Below, piece after piece: positions 53,113 through 62,732 of a stretch of DNA of 64,000 nucleotides (position 1 is its first letter; the number at the start of each line of letters is the position of its first letter). The DNA lies in contig NZ_AQPF01000001.1 of the NCBI RefSeq assembly GCF_009846745.1, positions 62,001 through 126,000 of the forward strand, read 5' to 3'. The stretch comes from Alloalcanivorax xiamenensis. GTDB lineage: Bacteria > Pseudomonadota > Gammaproteobacteria > Pseudomonadales > Alcanivoracaceae. The position numbers and the translations under genes were made by a program. The notes under the pieces were generated by a model that worked only from the letters and a program-made list of their open reading frames with translations, was not told the origin of the DNA and searched no databases.

Positions 53113-53829
53113 TCAGGACAGCCAGGCCCATAAGGCCGCCAGCAATGCCACCGGCGCGGTTTCCGCTCGCAACACCCGACTGCCGAGGGCAAAGGCGGAG
53201 AACCCAGCCTGGAAAGCGCTGTCGAGTTCGTCGTCGTCGAATCCACCTTCCGGGCCGGTAAGCAGGGTCAGCTCGCTCTGCCTCCTCAGACTTTCCGGGG
53301 CAAACGGCTCACTCCCCGGATGAGCAATCAGTTTGAGCCCGGGCAACGGTCCGGCCAGCCAGTGTTTCAAGGGCATCGCGGCGAGAATCTCCGGCGGCCG
53401 GTTCAGTCCGCATTGCTCACAGGCGCTGATCGCTACCTGCCGCCAGTGGTCGCGCTTCTTGTCTTGACGCTCGCCCTTCAGGCGAACTTCACAGCGGGCG
53501 GTATCCAGAATCCGGATACGGGCAACGCCCAGCTCGGTGGCTTTCTGGATGGCGTAGTCCATACGCTCGCCCTTGATCATCGGCAATCCCAGGGTCACCG
53601 CCAGCGGCGGCGTGCGTTCCATCGGGTCATGGGCCAGAGGCAGTACTTCCACCGTTTTCTTGCCAACCGAGCACAGCCGGGCACGCCATTCGCCACCGTG
53701 GCCGTTGAACAGCACCACTTCCTCACCCTCGGTCATGCGCAGTACCCGGGCGATATGCTGGCTGGCGTTGGCGCCCAACTGGCAGGGCCGGTCGAGGTGA
53801 AACTCCTGATCATCGAAGAATCGGCGCAT
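53113..53829 (-). CDS. rsmE: 16S rRNA (uracil-1498-N3)-methyltransferase
   Basis: A 238-residue SPOUT-family methyltransferase with the trefoil-knot motifs LLTGPEGGFDDDE and LGSRVLRAETA. It methylates U1498 in the decoding site. The RNA-binding N-terminal domain begins MRRFFDDQE, chosen as start; an ATG nine bases earlier is also possible. Confidence 0.94.
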   Translation of the reverse strand: MRRFFDDQEFHLDRPCQLGANASQHIARVLRMTEGEEVVLFNGHGGEWRARLCSVGKKTVEVLPLAHDPMERTPPLAVTLGLPMIKGERMDYAIQKATELGVARIRILDTARCEVRLKGERQDKKRDHWRQVAISACEQCGLNRPPEILAAMPLKHWLAGPLPGLKLIAHPGSEPFAPESLRRQSELTLLTGPEGGFDDDELDSAFQAGFSAFALGSRVLRAETAPVALLAALWAWLS

Positions 53830-53954
53830 TGAAGGCATCGGCGGATCCGTTAACACGAGGGCGGTTTTTGCGGTGCGCCTAGGCTACCATAGGGCACTTG
53901 TCAGGGGCGTCATTTCGCCGCCAAAAGCACACCAATTACAAGGGATTGAAACCT

Positions 53955-54416
53955 ATGCCGGAATACAGTTACTGGATCATTCTCGGGTTGATTCTGATCA
54001 TCGCGGAGTTTTTGATCTCCGGGCTACTGACCATTTTTCTCGGTCTGGCGGCGGTAATCGTCGGCATCCTGGTGTTTTTTGGTGTGCTCGATGACCTGAC
54101 CTGGGAAATCACCACCTTCGCCGTCATCAGCCTGCTGTTGCTGGTGGGGGCGCGCCGCTATTTGCGCGCCTGGCTGTTCGGGCGCGAGGCCCAGTCCAAA
54201 TCCATCGAGGACAGCGCCGGCCTGATCGGCTCCCGCGCCACCGTCGATCAGGATTTCGTGGACGGTATCGGCGCGGTACGATACCGCGGCGCCCGCTGGC
54301 AGGCACAATCGCCAGTGGCCTTGAAGACCGGGGAGATGGTGCGCATCACCAAACATGATGGACTCTGGCTCACGGTCGAGCCCTGGTCCAGCACTTCAAC
54401 CGACAAGCAACCGTAA
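53955..54416 (+). CDS. NfeD-like membrane protein
   Basis: A 153-residue protein with two or three N-terminal membrane helices and a C-terminal soluble beta-barrel domain of the NfeD family. It precedes the stomatin-like gene by 10 bases; such pairs form membrane microdomain complexes. The pattern matches QmcB/YbbK of the SPFH-partner class. Confidence 0.9.
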   Translation: MPEYSYWIILGLILIIAEFLISGLLTIFLGLAAVIVGILVFFGVLDDLTWEITTFAVISLLLLVGARRYLRAWLFGREAQSKSIEDSAGLIGSRATVDQDFVDGIGAVRYRGARWQAQSPVALKTGEMVRITKHDGLWLTVEPWSSTSTDKQP

Positions 54417-54426
54417 GGATTACATT

Positions 54427-55386
54427 ATGCAAGGATTGATTATTTCCGCACTGATCGCCATCGGCGTCATCGTGCTACTGGGGATGACCATTCGTATCGT
54501 TCCGCAACGGAACGTCTACGTGGTGGAACGGCTCGGCAAATACCGCACATCTCTGGAAGCGGGCATGCATATTCTCATGCCGTTCATCGACAAAGTGGCC
54601 TACAAACATTCCCTGAAGGAAATCGTGCGCGACGTGCCGCGCCAGAGCTGTATCACCAAGGACAACATCGAAGTCTCCATCGACGGTGTCATGTACCTGC
54701 AAGTGATCGATCCCAAATCCGCCAGCTACGGCGTGGACGACTATGTCATGGCGGCCCAGCAGCTGGCGCAAACCACGCTGCGTTCGGTGATCGGTAAGAT
54801 CGATCTGGACAAGACCTTCGAGGAACGCTCCGAAATCAACATGGAAGTGGTTCAGGCGGTGGACGAAGCGGCCCAGCCCTGGGGCGTGAAGGTTCTGCGT
54901 TACGAAGTGGCGGACATCAACCTGCCGGCTTCCATCAAGGACGCCATGGAGAAACAGGTCCGCGCCGAGCGGGAACGGCGCGCGGTGGTGGCGGAGTCCG
55001 AAGGGGATCGTCAGGCCGCGATCAACCGCTCCGAAGGTGACCGCCAGGCGGCGATCAACCGCTCCGAGGGTGAGAAGCAGGAGATGATCAACATCTCCGA
55101 AGGTGAAAAGATGAAGCAAATCAACGAGGCGGAAGGTCGCGCCCGGCAGATCGAGCTGATCGCCCAGGCCACCGCCACCGGTTTGCGTGAAGTGGCCACG
55201 GCAGTGAAGGAAGACGGCGGCGAGGAAGCCGTCAGCCTGCGCATCGCCGAACAGTACGTGAGCGCCTTCGAGAAGCTGGCGAAGGAGTCCACCACGCTGT
55301 TGCTGCCGTCCAATCTGAGCGATGTGGGCGGTACCGTCGCCGGTCTGCAGAAAGTGCTGAAGACCATCGACAGAACCCAGCCCTGA
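54427..55386 (+). CDS. qmcA: SPFH/band 7 (stomatin-like) protein, QmcA type
   Basis: A 319-residue protein with an N-terminal membrane helix, an SPFH domain (RIVPQRNVYVVERLGKY) and a long coiled-coil region. In that region a unit SEGDRQAAINR recurs twice in direct succession, followed by degenerate SEGEK units. It oligomerises into microdomain rings and works with its NfeD partner, with which it is co-transcribed. Confidence 0.93.
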   Translation: MQGLIISALIAIGVIVLLGMTIRIVPQRNVYVVERLGKYRTSLEAGMHILMPFIDKVAYKHSLKEIVRDVPRQSCITKDNIEVSIDGVMYLQVIDPKSASYGVDDYVMAAQQLAQTTLRSVIGKIDLDKTFEERSEINMEVVQAVDEAAQPWGVKVLRYEVADINLPASIKDAMEKQVRAERERRAVVAESEGDRQAAINRSEGDRQAAINRSEGEKQEMINISEGEKMKQINEAEGRARQIELIAQATATGLREVATAVKEDGGEEAVSLRIAEQYVSAFEKLAKESTTLLLPSNLSDVGGTVAGLQKVLKTIDRTQP

Positions 55387-55388
55387 GC

Positions 55389-56399
55389 ATGACTTCCGCC
55401 GCTTTCCGGGCCCCCTGGTGGGCCCGTTCTCCCCACCTGCAGACACTGTGGGGGCCGCTGTTGCGCCGCACCAGGGCGCCAGCGCGGCGGCGGGAAGTTC
55501 TGCCACTGGCGGACGGCGATCATCTGCTGCTGGACTGGTGCGGCCCGTCTCCGGACGGACAGCTTCCCGTCCTGCTGCTACAGCATGGCCTGTCCGGTTC
55601 CAGCGATTCCCATTACATCATCGGCATCCAGCGGCGCCTGCTCGACCTGGGCCTGCCGTCGGTGGCGGCCAATGGCCGTGGCGCCCTGGCTCCCAATGAT
55701 ACCGCCAGGTCTTATCACGCCGGAGAGATCGATGATCTCAACGCGGTGATCGAGCACGTCCACGGGCTTGCCGGGGGAGCACCGGTGCTGGCGCTGGGGG
55801 TCTCCCTCGGGGCTTCACGATTGCTCAACTGGCTGGCCCTGGCGGACTCCGGCAAGCTGGACGGCGCGCTGGCGATCTGTGCGCCACTGCGACTGGCGAA
55901 CAGCGCCGACCATATGGATCAGGGCCTGTCGCGAATTTATCGCAACCATCTGATCAAGACCCTGCTGGTTACGCTCGACGCCCAGGAGCGGCATTTGAGC
56001 ACGGTGAACCCGGAACAGGCGGCGATCCTGGCTGGCCTCGACCGCACCGGCATCCGCTCCTTCTGGGATTTTGACGGCCGGATCGTCGCGCCCCTGTATG
56101 GTTTCCGGGATGCCGCCGACTACTACGCGCAATGCTCCGCCGGGACCCGCCTTGGGGCGATTCGCACTCCCACCTGGCTGCTTCAGGCGCGGGACGACCC
56201 GTTCATGACCGAGGCCAGCCTGCCCCGACAGCGGGATCTCAGTGACGCGGTGACGCTGGAAGTGGCCGAACACGGTGGCCATGTGGGGTTTGTTCAGGGT
56301 TCCATGCGGCGCCCGCATTATTGGCTGGAGGAACGGGCCGAGGCTTTCGTCCGCGCGTTTTCATCTGATCATCAAAGCGTATCGGCCGCTGCCGGCTGA
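55389..56399 (+). CDS. Alpha/beta hydrolase, YheT family
   Basis: A 336-residue hydrolase. The nucleophile elbow GVSLGAS has Ser139; the opening PWWARSPHLQTLWG is typical of YheT proteins, and the catalytic His is in AEHGGHVGF. The gene starts two bases after the QmcA stop, so it may be in the same operon. Substrate unknown. Confidence 0.88.
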   Translation: MTSAAFRAPWWARSPHLQTLWGPLLRRTRAPARRREVLPLADGDHLLLDWCGPSPDGQLPVLLLQHGLSGSSDSHYIIGIQRRLLDLGLPSVAANGRGALAPNDTARSYHAGEIDDLNAVIEHVHGLAGGAPVLALGVSLGASRLLNWLALADSGKLDGALAICAPLRLANSADHMDQGLSRIYRNHLIKTLLVTLDAQERHLSTVNPEQAAILAGLDRTGIRSFWDFDGRIVAPLYGFRDAADYYAQCSAGTRLGAIRTPTWLLQARDDPFMTEASLPRQRDLSDAVTLEVAEHGGHVGFVQGSMRRPHYWLEERAEAFVRAFSSDHQSVSAAAG

Positions 56400-56528
56400 A
56401 CGCTATTCACACGGGATCGTGATCCACGGACCATTGCTGTCCCATAAATTTGGGAAGCCCTGGCATCTGGCCGCTAAACCCTTGTTCGTTCCCGGCCTGT
56501 TGACCTTGTAGACATGAATTTCCAACGT

Positions 56529-56550
56529 ATTCGCTGGCAAGCCAGCGAAT
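56529..56550. repeat. REP-like palindrome, copy D
   Basis: ATTCGCTGGC and GCCAGCGAAT form a 10-bp stem around AA. This matches only the inner core of the larger REP-like pairs. A 15-base tag GGACACCAATGATCC at 56605-56619 lies beside it. Confidence 0.7.
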
Positions 56551-56638
56551 GAGCGTCTAGACGTAGCGGAATGTTGCGTGTAAGCAGGCTGGCCCATAAC
56601 TGCGGGACACCAATGATCCACAGACCACGGCTTGCCGT

Positions 56639-57958
56639 TCACGGCATCAGCACCACGGTGAGCAAAGCGGCCAGCCCGCCGCTCAACACCAGCCAGCAGG
56701 CGGACAACCCCAGATTCCAGCGGAACGCGGCGACCCGGGCGTCGTAGCCGGTGAGTCGTTCCATCAGCAGTGAGTTGGCGGAATAGGGCGTACCGGTGGC
56801 GCACTGGGCCCAGCCACAGACGATCGCCAGCCCCAGGCCAACGTACGCTTCCGGCGGCCACACCGGCCCCATCACACCGCCGGCCAGGGTGCCCATGATG
56901 ATCGGGTTCAATCCGAGCTGGCCACCACCGAAGAACAGAAACGGCACCACGAATGCCACCAACGGGTAGCCCCAGTGTGGCAGCGAGAACGCCTCCCCCA
57001 GAGAATGCAGCACCAGCAAACTGATCAGCGCGCCCAGAAACGATGAGCCCCCCATGATCACCACTTCGTTGGCCAGCGGCGCCATGGTCGGCAGCGATAC
57101 CCGCTCTCCACGCCAGCGCTCGCGCACCATCAGCAGGATGACCGCGATCAGGCAGCTCAGGGTGACCGCCTTCGAGTAACGCAAATCCAGCAGGCCGTTG
57201 AACAGCAGCGTCACCGCCCAGATCGCGCTCACCACCGCACCGAAGCGCAGCCAAGGCATCAGCATACTGTCTTCGCGGTCGTCGCCGCCGACTGGTTTTT
57301 CCGCCTCCCGGAACAAAGCGCCGCTGGCCAGATAGACCATCGCCAGCGGCACGCTGATCGCCAGCAGCTCCCAGGAATGCAGGCCCACGAGGTAGGTCAG
57401 GGTAGTGACCACGGAGATCGACAGCGGGGAGAACATCGGCGAGGCACCATAGCCACGCAGCACACCACGGGCGGCGTTGCGTGCCATGGCCGAATCACCA
57501 TGGCTCCGCACCTGCTGGTCGACCATCGAGCCGATCAGCCCCACCGAACCGAAGTTGAGCGGCACGGAAAGGAAGGCCGTGCCAAAAGTGATGCTGTAAT
57601 AGCGGGGCAGGGGCCGGCCGCTGAACAGGCCGGCGGAAATCCGCTTCAGATCCGGTGAGCGGCCCAGCACCGCCGCCAATAACATCATGGTGACAATCAG
57701 CGCGGTCAGGCGAATCATGGCGGTGGCGGCCAACACCAAGGAGTGCGGTGCCACCAACAGCGCCGCCAGCAATGACAGCAGCACCAGCGTCAACAGACCC
57801 CGCGCCACCATCCGCAGCTCACTCCAGGCCAGGGTCACCGCCACCAGCGCGGCGGCGGTGCCCGCCAGATTCACGGCCGGCCAGGCCGGCAGCAGACCTG
57901 CGACCAGGGCCGCGTAGGTCAGCCCCGACCGCCAGCGAAGCCGCGCCGCCGTCGACAC
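56639..57958 (-). CDS. Integral membrane transporter, unknown substrate
   Basis: A 439-residue protein of about 11-12 membrane helices with no recognised signature. Patterns such as TFGTAFLSVPLNFGSVGLIGS and FFGGGQLGLNPIIMGTLAGG suggest the ion-transporter superfamily. It starts at GTG only one base after the stop of the CoA-transferase B gene (TGAcGTG), so it is tightly coupled to it. It probably moves the acid or its conjugate, but this is inference. Confidence 0.75.
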   Translation of the reverse strand: MSTAARLRWRSGLTYAALVAGLLPAWPAVNLAGTAAALVAVTLAWSELRMVARGLLTLVLLSLLAALLVAPHSLVLAATAMIRLTALIVTMMLLAAVLGRSPDLKRISAGLFSGRPLPRYYSITFGTAFLSVPLNFGSVGLIGSMVDQQVRSHGDSAMARNAARGVLRGYGASPMFSPLSISVVTTLTYLVGLHSWELLAISVPLAMVYLASGALFREAEKPVGGDDREDSMLMPWLRFGAVVSAIWAVTLLFNGLLDLRYSKAVTLSCLIAVILLMVRERWRGERVSLPTMAPLANEVVIMGGSSFLGALISLLVLHSLGEAFSLPHWGYPLVAFVVPFLFFGGGQLGLNPIIMGTLAGGVMGPVWPPEAYVGLGLAIVCGWAQCATGTPYSANSLLMERLTGYDARVAAFRWNLGLSACWLVLSGGLAALLTVVLMP

Positions 57959-57959
57959 G

Positions 57960-58604
57960 TCAGCTCAGCGCCGGCAACAGCGTCGCGCCGGTCAGCGCCT
58001 GCACCTCGTCGAAGGTGTTGTCACCGTGCAGTTGACGTACCCGCAGCCCTTGGTCGGTCACGTCCAGCACCGCCAGATCGGTGTAGATGCGTTTCACCAC
58101 GGCGGCGCCGGTGAGCGGATAGTTACAGCTTTCCAGGATCTTAGGCTCGCCGCTCTTGGTGGTGTGACTCATGATCACAAACACCTGCTTGGCGCCCACC
58201 GCCAGATCCATGGCCCCACCCACCGCCGGCGGGTAAGTGTCGTTATTGGTGGCCCAGTTGGCCAGGTCGCCTTTCTCCGACACCTGGAAGGCCCCCAGTA
58301 CCGCCAGATCCAAATGGCCGCCGCGCATCATGGCGAAGGATTCCGCGTTGTCGAAGTAGGCGCCGCCGGGCAGCAGAGTGACGAACTGTTTGCCGGCGTT
58401 GATCAAATCCGGGTCTTCCTCGCCCGGCGCCGGCGCCGGGCCGACACCGAGGATGCCATTCTCGCTCTGGTAGATCACCTGCCGATCATCGCTGACGTAG
58501 TTCGCTACCATGGTGGGCATGCCGATGCCCAGATTCACGTAGGCGCCATCAGGAATGTCCTGGGCCACGCGCTCGGCGATTTCCGCTGGTTTAAGCCGCA
58601 TCAT
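57960..58604 (-). CDS. 3-oxoacid/3-oxoadipate CoA-transferase subunit B
   Basis: A 214-residue subunit. The active-site glutamate is Glu48 in YQSENGILGVG, and the pattern GIGMPTMVANYV is family-typical. Together with subunit A it moves CoA from succinyl-CoA (or acetyl-CoA) to an acid. Start MMRLKPAE follows AAAGGAG. Its start overlaps subunit A by 4 bases. Confidence 0.92.
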   Translation of the reverse strand: MMRLKPAEIAERVAQDIPDGAYVNLGIGMPTMVANYVSDDRQVIYQSENGILGVGPAPAPGEEDPDLINAGKQFVTLLPGGAYFDNAESFAMMRGGHLDLAVLGAFQVSEKGDLANWATNNDTYPPAVGGAMDLAVGAKQVFVIMSHTTKSGEPKILESCNYPLTGAAVVKRIYTDLAVLDVTDQGLRVRQLHGDNTFDEVQALTGATLLPALS

Positions 58605-59281
58605 TCCGCCACTCCTTTCATGCCATGTGCCACGACCCGATCCACGAAGATACCCGGGGTCACGATGCATTCCGGATCGAGATCGCCCACTGCATCCACC
58701 CGCTCCACTTCCGCCACCGTCAGTGCGGCGGCGGTGGCCATGGGCGGGTTGAAGTTACGGCCAGCCGTGTTGTAAATCAGGTTGCCCCAGGCATCCGCCC
58801 GTTGCGCCTTGATCAGGGCGACGTCGGCGGGCAGGGCGGTTTCCAGTACGTAGCCACGGCCATTGATTACTTTGGTTTCCTTGCCCTCGGCCAGGCGGGT
58901 GCCGTAACCGGTAGGCGTATAGAAACCGCCAATGCCGGCGCCAGCGGCGCGGATCCGTTCCGCCAGGGTGCCCTGGGGCACCAGTTCCAGTTCGATGGCG
59001 CCCTCTTCATAAAGGCGCTCGAACCAGACGGAACCGGCGGAGCGCGGGAACGAACAGACGATCTTGCGCACCAGACGGTCTTTCAGCAGGGAGGCGATAC
59101 CCTCGTCGCCCACCCCGGCGTTATTGGAGATCACGGTCAGGTCCCGGGCACCATGTTGGCGCAGGGCCTCGATCAGTTGCAGGGGAAAACCGGAACTGCC
59201 GAAGCCGCCGATCATCACCGAATCACCATCCTTGACGTCGGCCACCGCCGACGCGAAGGAATCCCAGACTTTATTGATCAC
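58601..59281 (-). CDS. 3-oxoacid/3-oxoadipate CoA-transferase subunit A
   Basis: A 226-residue subunit very similar to PcaI: MINKVWDSFASAV, GGFGSSGFPLQLIEAL, SNNAGVGDEG and YTPTGYGT. It supplies the CoA-binding part of the dimer. No other protocatechuate genes are near, so the natural acid cannot be named. It is 12 bases from the TRAP permease gene. Confidence 0.92.
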   Translation of the reverse strand: MINKVWDSFASAVADVKDGDSVMIGGFGSSGFPLQLIEALRQHGARDLTVISNNAGVGDEGIASLLKDRLVRKIVCSFPRSAGSVWFERLYEEGAIELELVPQGTLAERIRAAGAGIGGFYTPTGYGTRLAEGKETKVINGRGYVLETALPADVALIKAQRADAWGNLIYNTAGRNFNPPMATAAALTVAEVERVDAVGDLDPECIVTPGIFVDRVVAHGMKGVAE

Positions 59282-59293
59282 GTTCTTTCACCT

Positions 59294-61243
59294 TTACGAT
59301 TCACGCGTGGAAGTCACCGCCACCGCCTTGAACAAACGCCGGCTCAGATACACCAACGCCAGCAAACCGAACCCGGTCACGTCGGTGATCGGTTCCGGAT
59401 ATATCAGCAAAGCGCCCGCCACGATCAGTACGATCCGCTGCAGCATCGTCAGCACGCCGACACGGTAGAGGTACCCTTCCATGGCGGAGGCCAACAGCCA
59501 GATGGCGGTGATCGCGGTCACCGTGGACAACAGAATCTTGCTCCACTCGCCCTGCAGAATGAGGGACGGGTTGAGCACGAACAGGAACGGCAGGACAAAC
59601 AGAATCGCCCCCAACCGCATGGCGTACACACCGGTCTTGGTGGCATTGGCATCGGCCACGCCCGCGGCGGTGATGGCGGCCAGAGCCACCGGCGGGGTGA
59701 CGTAGGACATCATGCCCCAGTACAGAATGAACAGGTGGCTGGCCAGCGGATTGAGACCGGCATTGACCAGGGCCGGCGCCAGCAAAATGGACAGGAAGAT
59801 ATAACAGGCACTGACGGTCATCCCCATGCCGAGAATGAAGCTGGTAACGGCACCCGCCGCCAGCATCAACGGCACACTGCCGCCGGCGTACAGCAACAAC
59901 TCGCGGGAAAAAGCCCCCGCCACGCCGGTATAGGAAAGACCGCCGACCACCAGGCCGATACCGGCCAGGATCGCCACCAGATTGGAAACGCTCAGCGTCA
60001 GATCCTGAATCATGGTTTTCGCGCGGGTCCAGTTCAGACGATGGCTGCGCTTGAACATGGAAATACCGAGCAGTACCAGCGCGGCGTAATAAGGCGCGTA
60101 GGCCTCCAGACGCATCACCAGCAGCATGTAGATCAACGCCACCAGGCTGAACAGATAGGGCCAGCCGTCCTTCAGTGTTTCCTTGAGGCTGGGAATTTCC
60201 GACTCCGGTAACCCTTTGAGACCACGCTTGGCGGCGTAATTGTCCACCTGGAAAATCAGCGCCAGGTAGAACAGAAGGGCCGGCAGGAAAGCGGCGATCA
60301 TGATCTCGGAGTAGGGGACACCAAGGAACGACGCCATGATGAACGCCACCGCGCCCATGATTGGCGGCATCAGAGTCCCGCCAGTGGAAGCACACGCCTC
60401 CACGGCACCGGCATAGTGTGCCGGATAGCCGGTTTTCTTCATGGTCGGAATGGTGATCGGACCGGTGGTGAGAATGTTGGAAATCACACTGCCGGACAAA
60501 CTGCCGAGAATGCCACTGGAAAGCACCGCCACCTTGGCCGGTCCACCCCGGCTACGTCCCATCAGGGCGGTGGCGAAGCGCATGAAGAATTCACCGCCAC
60601 CCGTGGCGGTGAGCGCCGCGCCGAACACGACGAAACCGATCACCAGTTGCGCCACCACCTGCATCGGAATACCGATGATGCTTTCCACGCCGATCACATG
60701 GGAGCGGATGGTTTCGGCGAAACCGTATTGATTCCCCCAAAGGAAACCGGGCATGTGATCCGCATAGAGGGGGAAACTGCCGAACAACAGGGCCACCGCC
60801 AGCAGCGGCCAGCCGCCGCAGCGGCGCACGCCTTCCAGCACCAGCACCAGCAGAATGCCGGAAAACACGGTGGCCTCGGTGGGCGCCATGAAGTCCCAGC
60901 CTTCCTGAATCATGACCAACCCGTGGTGCCCCAGATAACCACACGACATCAGCGCCGCCAGCGCCAGAATCCAGTCGTACCAGGACACCCGCTCGCGAGC
61001 ACCGGACCAGGCCGGGAAAGTAATGAAGGCCGCCGCCAGGAACAGGCCGATCAGGTAGTACAGATACGCATTACCCAGTGGCTTGAAGCCAAGCAGCTCC
61101 AGATCGAAGGTTTGATTAATGGCCATCAACAGACCCAGGGTACCCAGGGTCATGACCAGCCAATAGGCCGGCCCGCGCAAACGGGAGGAAGGAGCACCGG
61201 CCTCCTGGCTGTGCTCTTGGGAAGCATCCGCAGACGTCGTCAT
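59294..61243 (-). CDS. TRAP transporter fused permease (TAXI type)
   Basis: A 649-residue inner-membrane protein in which the small and large TRAP membrane subunits are fused. The large-subunit part has ITTGPITIPTMKKTGYPAHY, followed by GGTLMPPIMGAVAFIMA. It drives sodium-coupled uptake. The binding protein gene follows upstream on the same strand, and the CoA-transferase genes lie downstream, so uptake and activation are linked. Confidence 0.93.
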   Translation of the reverse strand: MTTSADASQEHSQEAGAPSSRLRGPAYWLVMTLGTLGLLMAINQTFDLELLGFKPLGNAYLYYLIGLFLAAAFITFPAWSGARERVSWYDWILALAALMSCGYLGHHGLVMIQEGWDFMAPTEATVFSGILLVLVLEGVRRCGGWPLLAVALLFGSFPLYADHMPGFLWGNQYGFAETIRSHVIGVESIIGIPMQVVAQLVIGFVVFGAALTATGGGEFFMRFATALMGRSRGGPAKVAVLSSGILGSLSGSVISNILTTGPITIPTMKKTGYPAHYAGAVEACASTGGTLMPPIMGAVAFIMASFLGVPYSEIMIAAFLPALLFYLALIFQVDNYAAKRGLKGLPESEIPSLKETLKDGWPYLFSLVALIYMLLVMRLEAYAPYYAALVLLGISMFKRSHRLNWTRAKTMIQDLTLSVSNLVAILAGIGLVVGGLSYTGVAGAFSRELLLYAGGSVPLMLAAGAVTSFILGMGMTVSACYIFLSILLAPALVNAGLNPLASHLFILYWGMMSYVTPPVALAAITAAGVADANATKTGVYAMRLGAILFVLPFLFVLNPSLILQGEWSKILLSTVTAITAIWLLASAMEGYLYRVGVLTMLQRIVLIVAGALLIYPEPITDVTGFGLLALVYLSRRLFKAVAVTSTRES

Positions 61244-61314
61244 GGAGGGACTCCGGAAATAACATGATGGAACCCGGGGCGGGCTCCCTTTCCGCCCCGG
61301 AATTCAGAGAAGGA

Positions 61315-62454
61315 TCAGAGGGAATTGAGTGCCTGAGTACGGATACGATCCCAGATCGCGGCGAACTCTTCGTCGCTCTTGCCATCGCCTTCGGCCACGG
61401 CTTTCTGCCAGGCGTCACGCAATGCATTCAGGCGTTTGATGCGGGCGTCGTTCCAGGCCTGGGCCTCGTCGGTCCAGACGCCTTTTTCCTTCAAGTAACG
61501 GATGGCGCCTTCATGGAAGGGCGCGTCCGCCGCCGGCACACCAGCCTGTTTCAGGTCCCAGCGCGGCATTACCGAGGTGGCGTCCTTGTACAGGTCATAG
61601 GTTTCATCCAGCGCCTTGGTGAAGGCGTACACCAGATCCGCGTCGCTATCGGAGCGGACCACCAGCACCGGGTAACGGTAGGCCAGGATGTCCACCGGGT
61701 TTTCCTTGCTGATACCGGCGCCCACGGTTTCCGTGTAGGGCTGGAAGAACGGCGCTACCGCGCGCAGGCGTTTCCAGCCTTCCGCGTCATCGGCGGGCAC
61801 TTCCAACCAACGGATACCACGGGGGGATTGCTCCAGCTCGTACACGTGGCTGGGCGTGGTGGTGGTACAGGACGCGTCGGCCTCGTTACGCGCCAGGGAA
61901 CTCATGGCGTTGGCGTAGGTGGGGAACATCTTCGCGTCGACGTCATCCCGGGTCAGGCCGGCGAACGCCAGGAAGGCATCGCATTTGACGTTGATGGACG
62001 GGTTGCCCGCCACATAGGCGAAACGCTTGCCCTTGAGATCCTGCAGCGTATGAATGTCGGCATCCGCGGCGGTGAAGATACCGAACGAGGAAGGACGACC
62101 AGCCACCACCCGAAGATCTTGCGGTCCCCAACGGCGGGTGGAGAAATCATGGATCCCTTCACTGGCGAAGAACGTCTCCGTGGCCAGGAAGCCAATGTCG
62201 GCGCGCTTGCTCAGCACCGGTTGCAGACGACCAATGGAAGAGCCGGAAGGCTGGATACGGATACGGGTGCCGAATTTCTTGCCGAACGCATCGGCAATGG
62301 CGGACGCTTCGGCGTAGCCGGCGGAACCCACGTCATAGGAGGACCAGGTCATGGATTTGGGCAGTTCCGCGGCGTTGGCGCCGGCGGTCAGGGCCAAACC
62401 ACCCCCAATCATGATAGAGGCGAAAAATCGACGCAGGCGAGTCGATGAAGTCAT
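61315..62454 (-). CDS. TAXI-family TRAP substrate-binding protein
   Basis: A 379-residue periplasmic protein with a signal peptide ending near GANAAE. The TAXI family pattern shows in SSYDVGSAGYAEASAIADAFGKKFGTRIRIQPSGSS-like lobe I, and later NPVDILAYRYPVLVV. The start at 62454 has GGAG six bases upstream, whereas the ATG at 62460 has none spaced properly. It is preceded by a promoter with a palindrome in the spacer. Confidence 0.92.
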   Translation of the reverse strand: MTSSTRLRRFFASIMIGGGLALTAGANAAELPKSMTWSSYDVGSAGYAEASAIADAFGKKFGTRIRIQPSGSSIGRLQPVLSKRADIGFLATETFFASEGIHDFSTRRWGPQDLRVVAGRPSSFGIFTAADADIHTLQDLKGKRFAYVAGNPSINVKCDAFLAFAGLTRDDVDAKMFPTYANAMSSLARNEADASCTTTTPSHVYELEQSPRGIRWLEVPADDAEGWKRLRAVAPFFQPYTETVGAGISKENPVDILAYRYPVLVVRSDSDADLVYAFTKALDETYDLYKDATSVMPRWDLKQAGVPAADAPFHEGAIRYLKEKGVWTDEAQAWNDARIKRLNALRDAWQKAVAEGDGKSDEEFAAIWDRIRTQALNSL

Positions 62455-62590
62455 AAGCATCTCCGAGGATTGTTTTTTTGCGGCCGTCGTGGACGGCGTC
62501 AAAATCGTGCGTGACGATTCAGGGGCATCCCGCCCGGCTCAGGAGGGCCATCCTCATACCGGAGAGAATTCCGGCATCGGCCCTTTGCGA

Positions 62591-62620
62591 AAACTAGTCG
62601 GTCACTCCGGTTGGAGTCAA
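62591..62620 (-). promoter_or_regulatory. Promoter of the TAXI operon with operator palindrome
   Basis: On the minus strand TTGACT (62620-62615), an 18-base spacer and TAGTTT (62596-62591) form a sigma-70-like promoter. The spacer holds ACTCC-AACC-GGAGT (62604-62617), a 5-bp inverted repeat. An IclR-type regulator gene lies immediately upstream and could bind here. Confidence 0.5.
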
Positions 62621-62732
62621 TAAATTTTCCCAAATTCAAATAAAAAATTCTCGCATTTCAAGAAATGATCAGGAAACTGGTCACAAATGCGCCACAATAT
62701 AAGCACTTATTTGTTTATCGGCCTGGTCAGCA

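Noticed and set aside
57960..59281. Naming the CoA-transferase pair pcaIJ
   Set aside because: Sequence is PcaI-like, but no other protocatechuate genes are near and 3-oxoacid transferases look similar; a function-neutral name was used.
58625..60211. 528-codon frame on the plus strand across the CoA-transferase A and TRAP permease genes
   Set aside because: Gln/His/Arg-rich reverse reading of two well-supported genes.
61264..62448. 394-codon plus-strand frame opposite the TAXI binding-protein gene
   Set aside because: The TAXI frame has a signal peptide and family motifs; the opposite frame has none.
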